A stretch of 37,208 nucleotides of DNA from contig CAYYDD010000006.1 in the NCBI GenBank assembly GCA_964470515.1, positions 1 through 37,208 of the forward strand. The letters run 5' to 3'. The DNA comes from RGIG3009 sp964470515 (GTDB taxonomy: Bacteria > Bacillota > Clostridia > Oscillospirales > Acutalibacteraceae). The translations under genes were made by a program, and so were the position numbers. The notes below the pieces were generated by a model. The model made no database searches and had not been told where the DNA came from. It saw nothing but the letters and a program-made list of their open reading frames with translations. Below are positions 16,375-24,477 of this stretch, piece by piece (positions within the stretch are counted from its first letter, which is position 1; each line of letters begins with the position of its first letter).

Positions 16375-17544
16375 ATGATGAATCCCGCTATCGTGGCAGT
16401 AGGATATAATCGGCCGGACGATCTTGAGCGGTTGCTCACCTCGGTCAACAACGCGGCATACGATTCCGATGATATTCCGTTGGTTATCAGCTTGGATAAG
16501 GCCGCTAATGAAGCGGACGTTCTGGCGGTCGCCGAGGCGTTCGAGTGGAAGCACGGCGAAAAGATCATCCGCACGTTCCCCGAGCGGCAGGGCTTGCGCC
16601 GCCACGTTCTGCAATGCGGCGATCTGAGCGAAAAGTACGGATCCGTTATTATTTTGGAGGACGATCTGCTGGTATCCCCGATGTTTTACAAGTATGTGCT
16701 GCAGGCATTGGATTTCTATAAAGATCGGCAGGAGATTGCCGGTGTGTCGTTGTACAGCCACGAATGGAATGGATATGCCCGCAAGCACTTCCGTCCCATT
16801 GTGGATCAATACGATGCCTTTTTGGGGCAGATCGGCGTTTCCTGGGGGCAGTGCTGGACGGCGAATGCGTGGAGCCGCTTCCGCGCGTGGTATGCCGAGC
16901 ATGAGGACAAGCTGGAGGAAAATTTCGACGTTCCCTACAGTATCAACAAATGGTCGAGCCATTCGTGGGGAAAATATTTTACGTTTTATATAGTGGAAAA
17001 AGATTTGTATTATGTGATGCCGCGGACGTCACTGTCCACCAATTATTCCGACGTCGGTCAGCACGCGGCGATGGCGGATAACGTGTATCAGGTGCGGCTG
17101 CTACAGGCAACGGATATGCAATACCGTTTCCCGCAGCCGGAGGAGGCCCTGCGCTATGATATCTTCTTTGAAAATATGACGCTGGCGGAGCACTTTCCCG
17201 AGGAGCTTCGCCGGGACGGCCTTTGCATCGACCTGATCGGCCTGGAGCGTGTGCAGCTCCGGCAGCGGTATCTGCTGTCCACCCGACGGCTGCCGTATGC
17301 GGTTATCAAGAGCTACGGCTTGCAACTGCGTCCCGCCGAGATGAACGTGTGGCAGGATATCCCCGGCGACGATATTTTTCTGTACGATACGCACACCCCG
17401 GCCAAAGCACCGGCTGACAACCGTTTCCGCGTATTCCGGTACGAGATACGCGGATTCAGCGTCAAGGAGATATGGTATTATGCCACTCGGCTGCTGAAGC
17501 TGTCGCTCAGTACCCACCTGGCCGCACGGTTGAGAAAGAGGTAA
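16375..17544 (+). CDS. GnT-I-like GT-A glycosyltransferase
   Basis: A 389-residue putative glycosyltransferase with N-terminus AIVAVGYNRPDDLERLL, a GLRRHV segment near 73-78 and an EDD metal motif at 95-97 in SVIILEDDLLVSP. It also has GVSWGQCWTANAWSRF and a long C-terminal part. This arrangement resembles the GNT-I/GT13-like sequences found in bacterial capsule loci. Two ATG codons stand in tandem at 16375/16378 after AAAGGAGAC; the exact start is ambiguous by one residue. Role: addition of a sugar, possibly N-acetylglucosamine (inference from the family only). Confidence 0.75.
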   Translation: MMNPAIVAVGYNRPDDLERLLTSVNNAAYDSDDIPLVISLDKAANEADVLAVAEAFEWKHGEKIIRTFPERQGLRRHVLQCGDLSEKYGSVIILEDDLLVSPMFYKYVLQALDFYKDRQEIAGVSLYSHEWNGYARKHFRPIVDQYDAFLGQIGVSWGQCWTANAWSRFRAWYAEHEDKLEENFDVPYSINKWSSHSWGKYFTFYIVEKDLYYVMPRTSLSTNYSDVGQHAAMADNVYQVRLLQATDMQYRFPQPEEALRYDIFFENMTLAEHFPEELRRDGLCIDLIGLERVQLRQRYLLSTRRLPYAVIKSYGLQLRPAEMNVWQDIPGDDIFLYDTHTPAKAPADNRFRVFRYEIRGFSVKEIWYYATRLLKLSLSTHLAARLRKR

Positions 17545-17562
17545 CAGACAAGGGTGATAACT

Positions 17563-19023
17563 ATGAGTGAGAAAAAAGGTTTGCTCAGTAATCTATCTTG
17601 GAAATTTGCCGAGCGAATCGCAGCGCAGCTGGTCACCTTTGTGGTGTCTATCGTGTTGGCGCGTGTGCTGGATCCGTCGCACTATGGACTGATCTCCATC
17701 GTTACCATTTTCATCACGCTGGCTAATACGTTGGTAGTCGGCGGGTTTGGCAATGCGCTGATTCAAAAGAAAAACGCGGATGCGCTGGATTTTTCGTCGG
17801 TGCTGTATTTCAACGTCGCCTTTTCCGTGGTTCTGTATATGATCTTGTTCGTTGCGGCTCCGTTTATCGCCGCGTTTTACGGCGAGGGCTACGAGCTGCT
17901 GACCCCAGTGTTGCGTGTGCTGGGCTTGCGAATCATCGTGGCGGGTGTCAATTCCGTACAGCAGGCGTACGTGTCCAAGAAAATGATCTTCCGCAAGTTC
18001 TTTTGGGCCACGCTGGCGGGGACGGTCGTTTCTGCTGTCGTGGGTATTGCGATGGCCTACAGCGGCTGCGGCGTCTGGTCGCTGGTGGCGCAGTATCTCA
18101 CCAACACGACGGTCGGCACCGTCACACTGGCCATCTCCCTGCGGAAACGCCCCCTGCTGCGGTTTTCCTTCGCGCGGGTCAAGGGGCTGATGGGCTACGG
18201 CTTCCGTATCCTCGGTACCAGCTTGCTCATTACGGGCTTTGAGGAGCTGCGAGCACTGATCATCGGCAAGCTGTATTCCTCGCAGGATCTGGCGTTTTTT
18301 GACAAGGGTAAGCAATTCCCGAGCTTGGTGGTCACCAACATCAACAGCTCGATCGGTGCGGTACTGTTTCCGAAAATGGCAAACGAGCAGGATGACCTTG
18401 AGCGCGTTAAAGCCACCGCGCGCCGCTCCATCCGTTTCAGCTCGTTTGTGATGGCCCCCTTGATGCTGGGGCTGGCGGCGGTGGCCGAGCCGTTCGTTCG
18501 ATTGCTGCTGACCGAAAAATGGCTGCCGTGCGTACCGCTTCTGCAGGTGTTTTGTATATTTTATCTTTTTCAGCCAATCCATACCGCCAATATGCAGGCG
18601 ATCAAGGCGGTCGGCCGCAGTGACGTTTATTTATGGGTCGAGGTCATCAAAAAGGTCATCGAGCTGGGCACGCTGGCGGCTGTGATGTGGATCAGCGTGG
18701 ACGCCATCGCCGTGAGTATGGCGGTGCTGGCAACAGCGTTTATTTTTGTCAATGCTTTCCCGAATAAAAAGCTGATTGGTTATTCCATCAAGGAACAGGT
18801 CCTCGATATCTTGCCGGCACTCGGTGCGGCATTGACTATGGCGGTATGTGTGTATCTGTTGGGTGTACTGTTGCCGATCGGTGACCTGCCGTTGCTGATC
18901 GTGCAGGTGGTCGTCGGTGCGGCGTTGTATATCGGCTTGTCGGTCTTGATCAAAAGCAAAGAACTCACGCTGGTTCTGAACGTTATCAAAGGTAAATTAA
19001 AAGGCAGAAAACAAGCGGCGTAA
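17563..19023 (+). CDS. Wzx-type polysaccharide flippase (MOP superfamily)
   Basis: A 486-residue membrane protein of the PST/Wzx group, with about 12-14 hydrophobic segments. The N-terminal WKFAERIAAQLVTFVVSIVLARVLDPSHYGLISIV motif is characteristic. Further signatures are GGFGNALIQKKNADALDFSSVLYFN and the central FKGLMGYG-like/GKLYSSQDLAFFDKGKQFP segment. It would translocate undecaprenyl-linked repeat units across the membrane for Wzy polymerisation. ATG 17563 follows AAGGGTG (17550-17556), favoured over GTG 17554. Confidence 0.92.
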   Translation: MSEKKGLLSNLSWKFAERIAAQLVTFVVSIVLARVLDPSHYGLISIVTIFITLANTLVVGGFGNALIQKKNADALDFSSVLYFNVAFSVVLYMILFVAAPFIAAFYGEGYELLTPVLRVLGLRIIVAGVNSVQQAYVSKKMIFRKFFWATLAGTVVSAVVGIAMAYSGCGVWSLVAQYLTNTTVGTVTLAISLRKRPLLRFSFARVKGLMGYGFRILGTSLLITGFEELRALIIGKLYSSQDLAFFDKGKQFPSLVVTNINSSIGAVLFPKMANEQDDLERVKATARRSIRFSSFVMAPLMLGLAAVAEPFVRLLLTEKWLPCVPLLQVFCIFYLFQPIHTANMQAIKAVGRSDVYLWVEVIKKVIELGTLAAVMWISVDAIAVSMAVLATAFIFVNAFPNKKLIGYSIKEQVLDILPALGAALTMAVCVYLLGVLLPIGDLPLLIVQVVVGAALYIGLSVLIKSKELTLVLNVIKGKLKGRKQAA

Positions 19024-19044
19024 CAGCCAAAAGGAGCCACTGCT

Positions 19045-22029
19045 ATGACCAATCTGACATCGTTATTTTTATCGCAATCGTATAGGGACACGTGGGATGA
19101 CTACAACCGCTCGCTGACCAAGAGCGGCTTCGCGTGCTGGGACTACGTGGTGCTGACTGCGTCCAACGAGCAGCAGGCGGCGGGTTTTCGCGCGCAGCTG
19201 GAGGAGCGCCGTGCGGCGGGCTTTTTGCCCGCGCACACACGGTTCGCCGTGGTGCCGGATCGCGACGGCAAGCGCGTCGGCAGCGGCGGCGCGACGTTGG
19301 GCGTGCTGCGCTATCTGGCCGAGCAGCTCGGCAGTGACGATTTCAGCGGTCTGCGTATTCTGGTCATCCACTCCGGCGGTGACAGCAAGCGCGTGCCGCA
19401 GTACAGTGCGCTGGGCAAGCTGTTTTCACCCGTCCCGCACGAGCTGCCGAACGGACGCGCGTCCACCTTGTTCGATGAGCTGCTCATCGGTATGAGCTCC
19501 GTCCCCGCGCGTATCCGTGAGGGAATGCTGCTGCTGTCCGGCGACGTGCTGCTGCTGTTCAACCCCTTGCAGATCGACTACAGCGGCAACGGCGCGGCGG
19601 TCGTCTCCTTTAAGGAGGACGTACAGACCGGTAAAAACCACGGCGTGTTCCGCAAGGGCGCGGACGGTAACGTATGCGAATTTCTGCACAAGCAGACCGT
19701 CGAATCGCTGACGGCGCGCGGCGCGGTCAACGAGCAGGGCTGTGTGGATATCGACACCGGCGCGGTGATCTTCTCGGCGGCGATGCTGCGCTCGCTCTAC
19801 AGCCTGATCTCCACCGACGGTGACTTGGATGCCGATAAATACGATGCCTTTGTCAACGACACGGTGCGCCTGTCGCTGTACGGCGATTTCCTGTACCCGC
19901 TGGCGACCGACTCCACACTGGAGCAATTCTATCAAGAAAAACCCGAGGGCACATACGGCGAGGCCCTGACCGCCGCGCGCACCGCCGTCTGGCAGGCTCT
20001 GCGGCCGTATCGGATGAAGCTGTTGCGATTGGCCCCGGCCAAATTCATCCACTTCGGCACCACCCGCGAGATCCTCGCCCTGATGAGCGGCGGCGTTGAC
20101 GGCTACCGCGACCTCGGCTGGGAACGGCACGTCAACAGCAGTATCAGCAAGGCGGCCGCCGGCTACAACAGCGTGCTGTCCGACCGTGCGGCTGTGGGCG
20201 AGGGCGTGTATCTGGAGGTCTCCTACGTACACCACGGTGCCACGGTGGGGGATAACACAGTGCTGTCCTACATTGATATCCACGACGAGACCGTCCCGTC
20301 CGACGTGGTATTGCACGGTCTGAAACAGAAAGACGGCAAATTCGTCGCGCGTATCTACGGCACGGGCGATAATCCCAAGGCGGATCGTCTGTTCGGCGAG
20401 CCGCTGGTGGCGTTTGCACGGAAGAACGGTGTTCGTGAGGACGAGCTGTGGGAGACGGCGGAGCATACGCTGTGGTCGGCCAAGCTGTATCCTGTGTGCG
20501 CTACCGTCCGTGAGGCGGTGGCCTCCGCACTGAACGTGTACGCGATGGCGCACGGAAACGGCGACGTCGCGGCGTGGAAGGCCGCGATGCGTAAATCGTT
20601 GTGCGCCGGCTTTAACGACGCCGATCCCGATGCCATCATCGCGTGGAACCGGCGGATGCAGGAGCTGGTGCATATGGACGGTATCGCCAAGCTCATTCGT
20701 GCCGGCAAACCGGCGCGGGAGGCGGCGGCGCAGTTGCGGGCGAATACCCTGACCCCCATCCAGCGGCGATGGCTGGACAAACATCTGGAAACGGCGGATT
20801 TCGGTGAGGCGATGCGCCTCAATTACTATATCGGTATGGCCCTTGGCGGCGCCGAGGGCGACGCGTACCTTGCCGAATGCTTTAAAACCATTCAGACCAC
20901 GATCCTGAAAGCGACGCTGGATAATTTGCAATTCAATGAAACCTGTACGATCGCCATGGAGCGGCACACCGTCAAGCTGCCGCTGCGTGTCAACTGGGGC
21001 GGCGGCTGGTCGGATACCCCGCCGTACTGCATTGAAAACGGCGGCACAGTGCTGAATGCGGCAATCCTGCTCGGCGGGGATAAGCCCGTTGCGGTCACGC
21101 TGGAGCGTATCGACGAGCACAAGATCGTGTTCGACAGCCGCGATATGGACGTGCACGGCGAGTTCGATACCATCGCGCCGCTGCAAAGGACGGGCGACCC
21201 GTACGACCCGTTCGCCCTGCAAAAGGCGTGCCTCTTAGCGTGCGGCATCCTGCCCAAGGAGGGTGGCGATCTGGAGACCATTCTAACGCGCCTCGGCGGC
21301 GGCTTCGTGATGCACAGCGAGGTCACCAACGTGCCCAAGGGCAGCGGTCTCGGCACCAGCTCGATTTTGTCGGCGGCGTGCGTAAAAGCCGTGTTTGAGT
21401 TTATGGGTATCCCGCATACCGAGGACGATCTGTACGGCCACGTGCTGTGTATGGAGCAAATTATGTCCACGGGCGGCGGCTGGCAGGATCAGGTTGGCGG
21501 CGTGACCGACGGTGTAAAGTATATCACCAGCCGTCCGGCACTGTATCAGCAGATGAAGGTACAGCACGTGGAGCTGTCTGAGGAAACCAAGCGTGAGCTG
21601 GACGAACGGTTTGTGCTCATTTATACGGGCCAGCGCCGTCTGGCACGCAACCTGCTGCGTGACGTGGTGGGGCGGTACGTCGGCAACGAGCCGGATTCGC
21701 TGTACGCGCTGAACGAGGTGCAGAAGATGGCGGCACTGATGCGGTTTGAGCTGGAGCGCGGCAACGTGGACGAGTTTGCGCGACAGATGAATCGCCATTG
21801 GGAGCTGTCCAATATGGTGGACAGCGGCAGCACCAACACGCTGATCGACCAGATCTTCAGCAGTATCGAGGATCTGATCGACGGTAAGATGATCTGCGGT
21901 GCCGGCGGGGGCGGGTTCCTGCAGGCGATCCTCAAAAAGGGTGTCGGCAAGGGCGATGTTCATAAGCGGTTGAAAGCAGTATTTCAGGACAATCCCGTTG
22001 ACGTATGGGATTGTGCGCTGGTGTGGTAA
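19045..22029 (+). CDS. fkp: Bifunctional L-fucokinase / L-fucose-1-phosphate guanylyltransferase
   Basis: Converts free L-fucose plus ATP and GTP to GDP-L-fucose, the salvage route used by gut bacteria to fucosylate surface glycans. The 994-residue fusion has an N-terminal pyrophosphorylase domain with PDRDGKRVGSGGATLGVL (71-88), a beta-helical middle and a C-terminal GHMP kinase. The kinase half shows PLRVNWGGGWSDTPPY (about 645), the phosphate loop PKGSGLGTSSILSAA (about 762) and GAGGGGFLQAIL near 952. Length is close to the Bacteroides Fkp enzyme. RBS AAAGGAG at 19030-19036. The mutarotase gene follows after 27 nt. D-glycero-D-manno-heptose enzymes are separate proteins, so Fkp is the best call. 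Confidence 0.92.
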   Translation: MTNLTSLFLSQSYRDTWDDYNRSLTKSGFACWDYVVLTASNEQQAAGFRAQLEERRAAGFLPAHTRFAVVPDRDGKRVGSGGATLGVLRYLAEQLGSDDFSGLRILVIHSGGDSKRVPQYSALGKLFSPVPHELPNGRASTLFDELLIGMSSVPARIREGMLLLSGDVLLLFNPLQIDYSGNGAAVVSFKEDVQTGKNHGVFRKGADGNVCEFLHKQTVESLTARGAVNEQGCVDIDTGAVIFSAAMLRSLYSLISTDGDLDADKYDAFVNDTVRLSLYGDFLYPLATDSTLEQFYQEKPEGTYGEALTAARTAVWQALRPYRMKLLRLAPAKFIHFGTTREILALMSGGVDGYRDLGWERHVNSSISKAAAGYNSVLSDRAAVGEGVYLEVSYVHHGATVGDNTVLSYIDIHDETVPSDVVLHGLKQKDGKFVARIYGTGDNPKADRLFGEPLVAFARKNGVREDELWETAEHTLWSAKLYPVCATVREAVASALNVYAMAHGNGDVAAWKAAMRKSLCAGFNDADPDAIIAWNRRMQELVHMDGIAKLIRAGKPAREAAAQLRANTLTPIQRRWLDKHLETADFGEAMRLNYYIGMALGGAEGDAYLAECFKTIQTTILKATLDNLQFNETCTIAMERHTVKLPLRVNWGGGWSDTPPYCIENGGTVLNAAILLGGDKPVAVTLERIDEHKIVFDSRDMDVHGEFDTIAPLQRTGDPYDPFALQKACLLACGILPKEGGDLETILTRLGGGFVMHSEVTNVPKGSGLGTSSILSAACVKAVFEFMGIPHTEDDLYGHVLCMEQIMSTGGGWQDQVGGVTDGVKYITSRPALYQQMKVQHVELSEETKRELDERFVLIYTGQRRLARNLLRDVVGRYVGNEPDSLYALNEVQKMAALMRFELERGNVDEFARQMNRHWELSNMVDSGSTNTLIDQIFSSIEDLIDGKMICGAGGGGFLQAILKKGVGKGDVHKRLKAVFQDNPVDVWDCALVW

Positions 22030-22056
22030 TATTAGAAGTTGAACGGAGGTTTTGGT

Positions 22057-22509
22057 ATGCTTAACAATATCAGTAAACTGTTGACAGGTGACGTTTTGAA
22101 GGCGCTGTGCGATATGGGTCACGGCGATACGCTGGTGCTGGCCGACGGCAACTTTCCCGCCGAGGCGTACGCCAAGGAAACGGTGGTGGGGCGTGTGATC
22201 CATTGCCCGGGTGTGAACACTAACGCTCTGCTGGAGGCGATATTGCCGCTGTTCCCGCTGGACGTGGAGTACACGGACGAGCCGATCTGCGTGATGGAGC
22301 TGACCGACGGCGACAAAGAACGCGGAATGCCCACACCGGTCGTGTGGGCGGATTTTGAGCGGACGCTTGCCACCGAGTACGTGGGCATCACGCTCGGCCG
22401 ACTGGAGCGGTACGAATTTTACGAGGCGGCGAAGCGCTCCTACGCGATCATCCAGACCGGCGAGGAACGGCAATACGGCAATCTGCTGCTGGCTAAAGGC
22501 TGTCTGTAA
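22057..22509 (+). CDS. fucU: RbsD/FucU-family L-fucose mutarotase
   Basis: Interconverts alpha and beta anomers of L-fucose in the cytoplasm, feeding the kinase with its preferred anomer. The 150-residue product closely follows FucU: MGHGDTLVLADGNFPA (20-35, with His22 and Asp30), AILPLFPLD, RLERYEFYEAAKRSYAIIQTGEERQYGNLLLAKG. ATG 22057 is correct because the in-frame TTG at 22039 contains the ribosome-binding site AACGGAGG itself. Last gene of the polysaccharide operon. A fucU gene beside fkp points to direct use of exogenous fucose. RbsD-type ribose pyranase is less likely given the C-terminal motifs. Confidence 0.9.
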   Translation: MLNNISKLLTGDVLKALCDMGHGDTLVLADGNFPAEAYAKETVVGRVIHCPGVNTNALLEAILPLFPLDVEYTDEPICVMELTDGDKERGMPTPVVWADFERTLATEYVGITLGRLERYEFYEAAKRSYAIIQTGEERQYGNLLLAKGCL

Positions 22510-22548
22510 AACAACGCCCCCCGTTTGGGTGCGCTCCGTAAGCAAATT

Positions 22549-22588
22549 AACGATATCGCATACCAACCGTTTGGTATGCGATATCGTT
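22549..22588. repeat. Perfect 17-bp inverted repeat after fucU
   Basis: Arms 22549-22565 and 22572-22588 are perfectly complementary and can extend one pair further to a 4-nt loop. It could form a very stable hairpin ending the 19-kb operon, but there is no U-tract on either strand. Alternatives are a protein-binding palindrome or a recombination site at the edge of the hsdS insertion. Confidence 0.7.
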
Positions 22589-22651
22589 CTGTCCATATGG
22601 TTAGGGAGCATCGGATGTTAGCGACAAAATCCTGTAAACGTATATAGACGG

Positions 22652-22680
22652 TTGAGTGTTAAAACGAATTGTGCTATAGT
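22652..22680 (+). promoter_or_regulatory. Predicted promoter for hsdS
   Basis: TTGAGT (22652-22657), a 17-bp spacer and TATAGT (22675-22680). A second -10-like TATAAT lies at 22728-22733 after the repeat element but lacks a -35 at normal distance. Confidence 0.5.
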
Positions 22681-22690
22681 AATCTCCAAA

Positions 22691-22733
22691 GGCTTCGCCC
22701 AAACAACGCTTCGCGTTGCGGTTACGGTATAAT
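22691..22733 (+). repeat. Structured repeat element, copy 1 (shortened)
   Basis: Forty-three bases identical except for one position to 31873-31915. Contains a GGC-TTC-GCC hairpin and a CAACGC-TTC-GCGTTG hairpin (22704-22718) and ends in TATAAT. Relative to copy 2 the first hairpin is collapsed and the outer stem is imperfect, as if by internal deletion. Confidence 0.8.
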
Positions 22734-22771
22734 TTTTTAGTTAGAATACAGAGAAAGGTGGATGCAACATA

Positions 22772-24133
22772 ATGATAGTCAAGAAAAGCACGTCCGCCTT
22801 ATCACCGGAAGAACGGCTGAAAAATGCTCTCGTCCCGGCAGATGAACAGCCGTATGAAGTGCCGGAGAATTGGTACTGGGCAACCATCGAAAGCGTAAAC
22901 CATTACAAAAGGGGATCTATTGATCCCTCGAAAGAACCTCAAAAAGTATTTGAACTCTATAGCGTTCCAAGTAGTACGGACAACTACCCTGAAATAGTGT
23001 GTGGAGAAGAAATCGGATCATCAAAGCAAGCTGTTCAAAAAGGTGACGTTCTGCTCTGCAAGATTAACCCTCGCATAAACCGCGTGTGGAAAGTTTCCAA
23101 GCACACCGAAAACACCTTGCTTGCATCTTCTGAATGGATTATTGTTCGCAATGAAATCATTAACACCGATTATTTAATGTGGTGTTTACAGAGCAAATAT
23201 TTTAGGGAATATATGCTTTCCAACGTGTCTGGCGTAGGTGGATCGCTTATGCGTGCCCAACCAAAGTTTGTTCAAAAATATCCTATTCCCATTGCGCCTC
23301 TCGCCGAGCAGAAGCGCATTGTTGATACCATCGCAGATCTGTTCGCCGACCTTGATAAAGCGGCGGAGAACGTACAGCAAATTTTAGTTTCTGCTGAAGA
23401 TAGGCGTGCTAACATTCTTCATCGTGCAGTTTCCGGTGAATTGACACGCGAATGGAGATCGACAAAGGGGTTATCTATTAAAGATTGGGATAATTGCTCT
23501 ATTGACGATCTTTGCTCTTCGTTGAAATATGGCACCGCCAAGAAATCTCAAAAAAGCGGTCCGGTTGTCGTTCTTCGTATGGGAAATATGCAAGAGGGCG
23601 AAATTGACTGGACAGACTTGGCATATACAGACGATGCAGAAGATATTGCTAAATATCATCTTGAACCCGGCGACGTGTTATTCAATCGAACTAACAGCGC
23701 AACTCACGTTGGAAAAACATCCATATACCGTGGTGAATATCCGGCAATTTATGCGGGCTATTTAATTAAATTGGATTACGACCATTCACGTGTGATTGGG
23801 AATTATTTGACCTATGCACTTAATACTCCAACAGCAAGAGAATACTGTCAATCAGTTAAAACTGACGGTGTTAATCAGTCCAATATAAATGCGCGCAAGA
23901 TTGGAGCTTTTACGATCCCTCTACCTTCGATAGAAGAACAGGCCGAAATCGTCCGTATTCTCGATGAACTGCTTGCCGATGAACAGCGCATCAAAGAAGC
24001 GGCGGAAGAAACCCTCGCAAAGATCGACCTTATGAAAAAATCCATCCTTGCCGATGCCTTCCGCGGCAAGCTGGGCACAAACGATCCCACCGATGAGCCC
24101 GCCACCGAACTCTTAAAACAAATACTTACGTAA
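22772..24133 (+). CDS. hsdS: Orphan type I restriction-modification specificity subunit (HsdS)
   Basis: DNA-recognition subunit of type I R-M systems; two target-recognition domains each read half of a bipartite site. The 453 residues contain TRD1 (about 30-175), the conserved region PLAEQKRIVDTIADLFADLDKAAENV, TRD2 (about 230-385) and the terminal conserved coil PSIEEQAEIVRILDELLADEQRIKEA, ending LADAFRGKLGTNDPTDEPATELLKQIL. Both halves look intact. No hsdM or hsdR is present in the window, so it is orphan locally. It is visibly more AT-rich than the flanking operons, has its own promoter, and a terminator immediately after the stop. It could serve as an alternative or donor specificity subunit for a system elsewhere (inference). 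RBS GAAAGGTGG at 22752-22760 is slightly distant. Confidence 0.9.
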   Translation: MIVKKSTSALSPEERLKNALVPADEQPYEVPENWYWATIESVNHYKRGSIDPSKEPQKVFELYSVPSSTDNYPEIVCGEEIGSSKQAVQKGDVLLCKINPRINRVWKVSKHTENTLLASSEWIIVRNEIINTDYLMWCLQSKYFREYMLSNVSGVGGSLMRAQPKFVQKYPIPIAPLAEQKRIVDTIADLFADLDKAAENVQQILVSAEDRRANILHRAVSGELTREWRSTKGLSIKDWDNCSIDDLCSSLKYGTAKKSQKSGPVVVLRMGNMQEGEIDWTDLAYTDDAEDIAKYHLEPGDVLFNRTNSATHVGKTSIYRGEYPAIYAGYLIKLDYDHSRVIGNYLTYALNTPTAREYCQSVKTDGVNQSNINARKIGAFTIPLPSIEEQAEIVRILDELLADEQRIKEAAEETLAKIDLMKKSILADAFRGKLGTNDPTDEPATELLKQILT

Positions 24134-24135
24134 CA

Positions 24136-24190
24136 AAACACCACGCTGTAATACAAATTCGGTAATACAGCGTGGTGTTTGTCTTTTAAT
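24136..24190 (+). terminator. Rho-independent terminator after hsdS
   Basis: A 15-bp perfect stem (24136-24150/24166-24180), then a T-rich tail containing TTT-G-TC-TTTT. The hairpin begins only 2 nt after the stop codon. Confidence 0.8.
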
Positions 24191-24406
24191 AATCGCTTCC
24201 TGACACAGCGTCTCCCTTTGGTGGTCGTTGTTTTACGGTATATCCACTGTCAGACGGTGTGGAGCCTTTTGCTGCGCCGGCTTAAAGACTGCTCCTGCGG
24301 TCGGATGCCTGAGATGAGCTATGCGTCGTCTGACACGGTGCGCGGCGGCGTTGCCGATGCCTACTTTTTTGTCGCCCGATTTTTTAAAAATTCTTCCAAA
24401 TCCCTA
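24191..24406. other. Intergenic stretch without recognisable gene
   Basis: About 215 bp between the hsdS terminator and the metY promoter. Reading frames here lack ribosome-binding sites and family resemblance. I looked for T-box and S-box hallmarks because of the sulfur genes downstream and saw none. Confidence 0.6.
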
Positions 24407-24435
24407 TTGACAAGGGCGGATAACGGTGCTATAAT
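24407..24435 (+). promoter_or_regulatory. Consensus sigma-A promoter of the cysteine/Fe-S operon
   Basis: TTGACA (24407-24412), 17-bp spacer, TATAAT (24430-24435). Expected transcription start near 24442, placing the palindrome 24443-24461 right at the start site. Confidence 0.85.
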
Positions 24436-24442
24436 TCAAATC

Positions 24443-24461
24443 ACCTACTAAAACAGTAGGT
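24443..24461. promoter_or_regulatory. 19-bp palindromic operator candidate (Rrf2/IscR-type)
   Basis: Perfect 7-bp arms ACCTACT and AGTAGGT separated by AAAAC. It overlaps the predicted transcription start, a position where a bound protein would block transcription. The operon is followed by an Rrf2-family regulator gene (28562), the natural candidate ligand. A half-site-like ACCTAC also lies between the -35 and -10 boxes of that regulator's own promoter (28513-28518). Assignment to Rrf2 is inference. Confidence 0.6.
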
Positions 24462-24477
24462 AAAAAGAGGTGCTGTT

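Noticed and set aside
19426..22611. Large minus-strand ORFs (598 and 442 residues) opposite fkp and fucU
   Set aside because: Both are antisense shadows of genes with full motif sets. One extends through the perfect palindrome after fucU, so its N-terminal part is not evidence of coding.
24179..24451. 90-residue plus-strand ORF between hsdS and metY
   Set aside because: Starts inside the hsdS terminator and runs over the metY promoter and operator, without ribosome-binding site.
24191..24477. T-box or S-box riboswitch upstream of the sulfur genes
   Set aside because: I found no T-box sequence (TGGNACCGCG-like) or S-box core; the leader ORF explains the regulation better.
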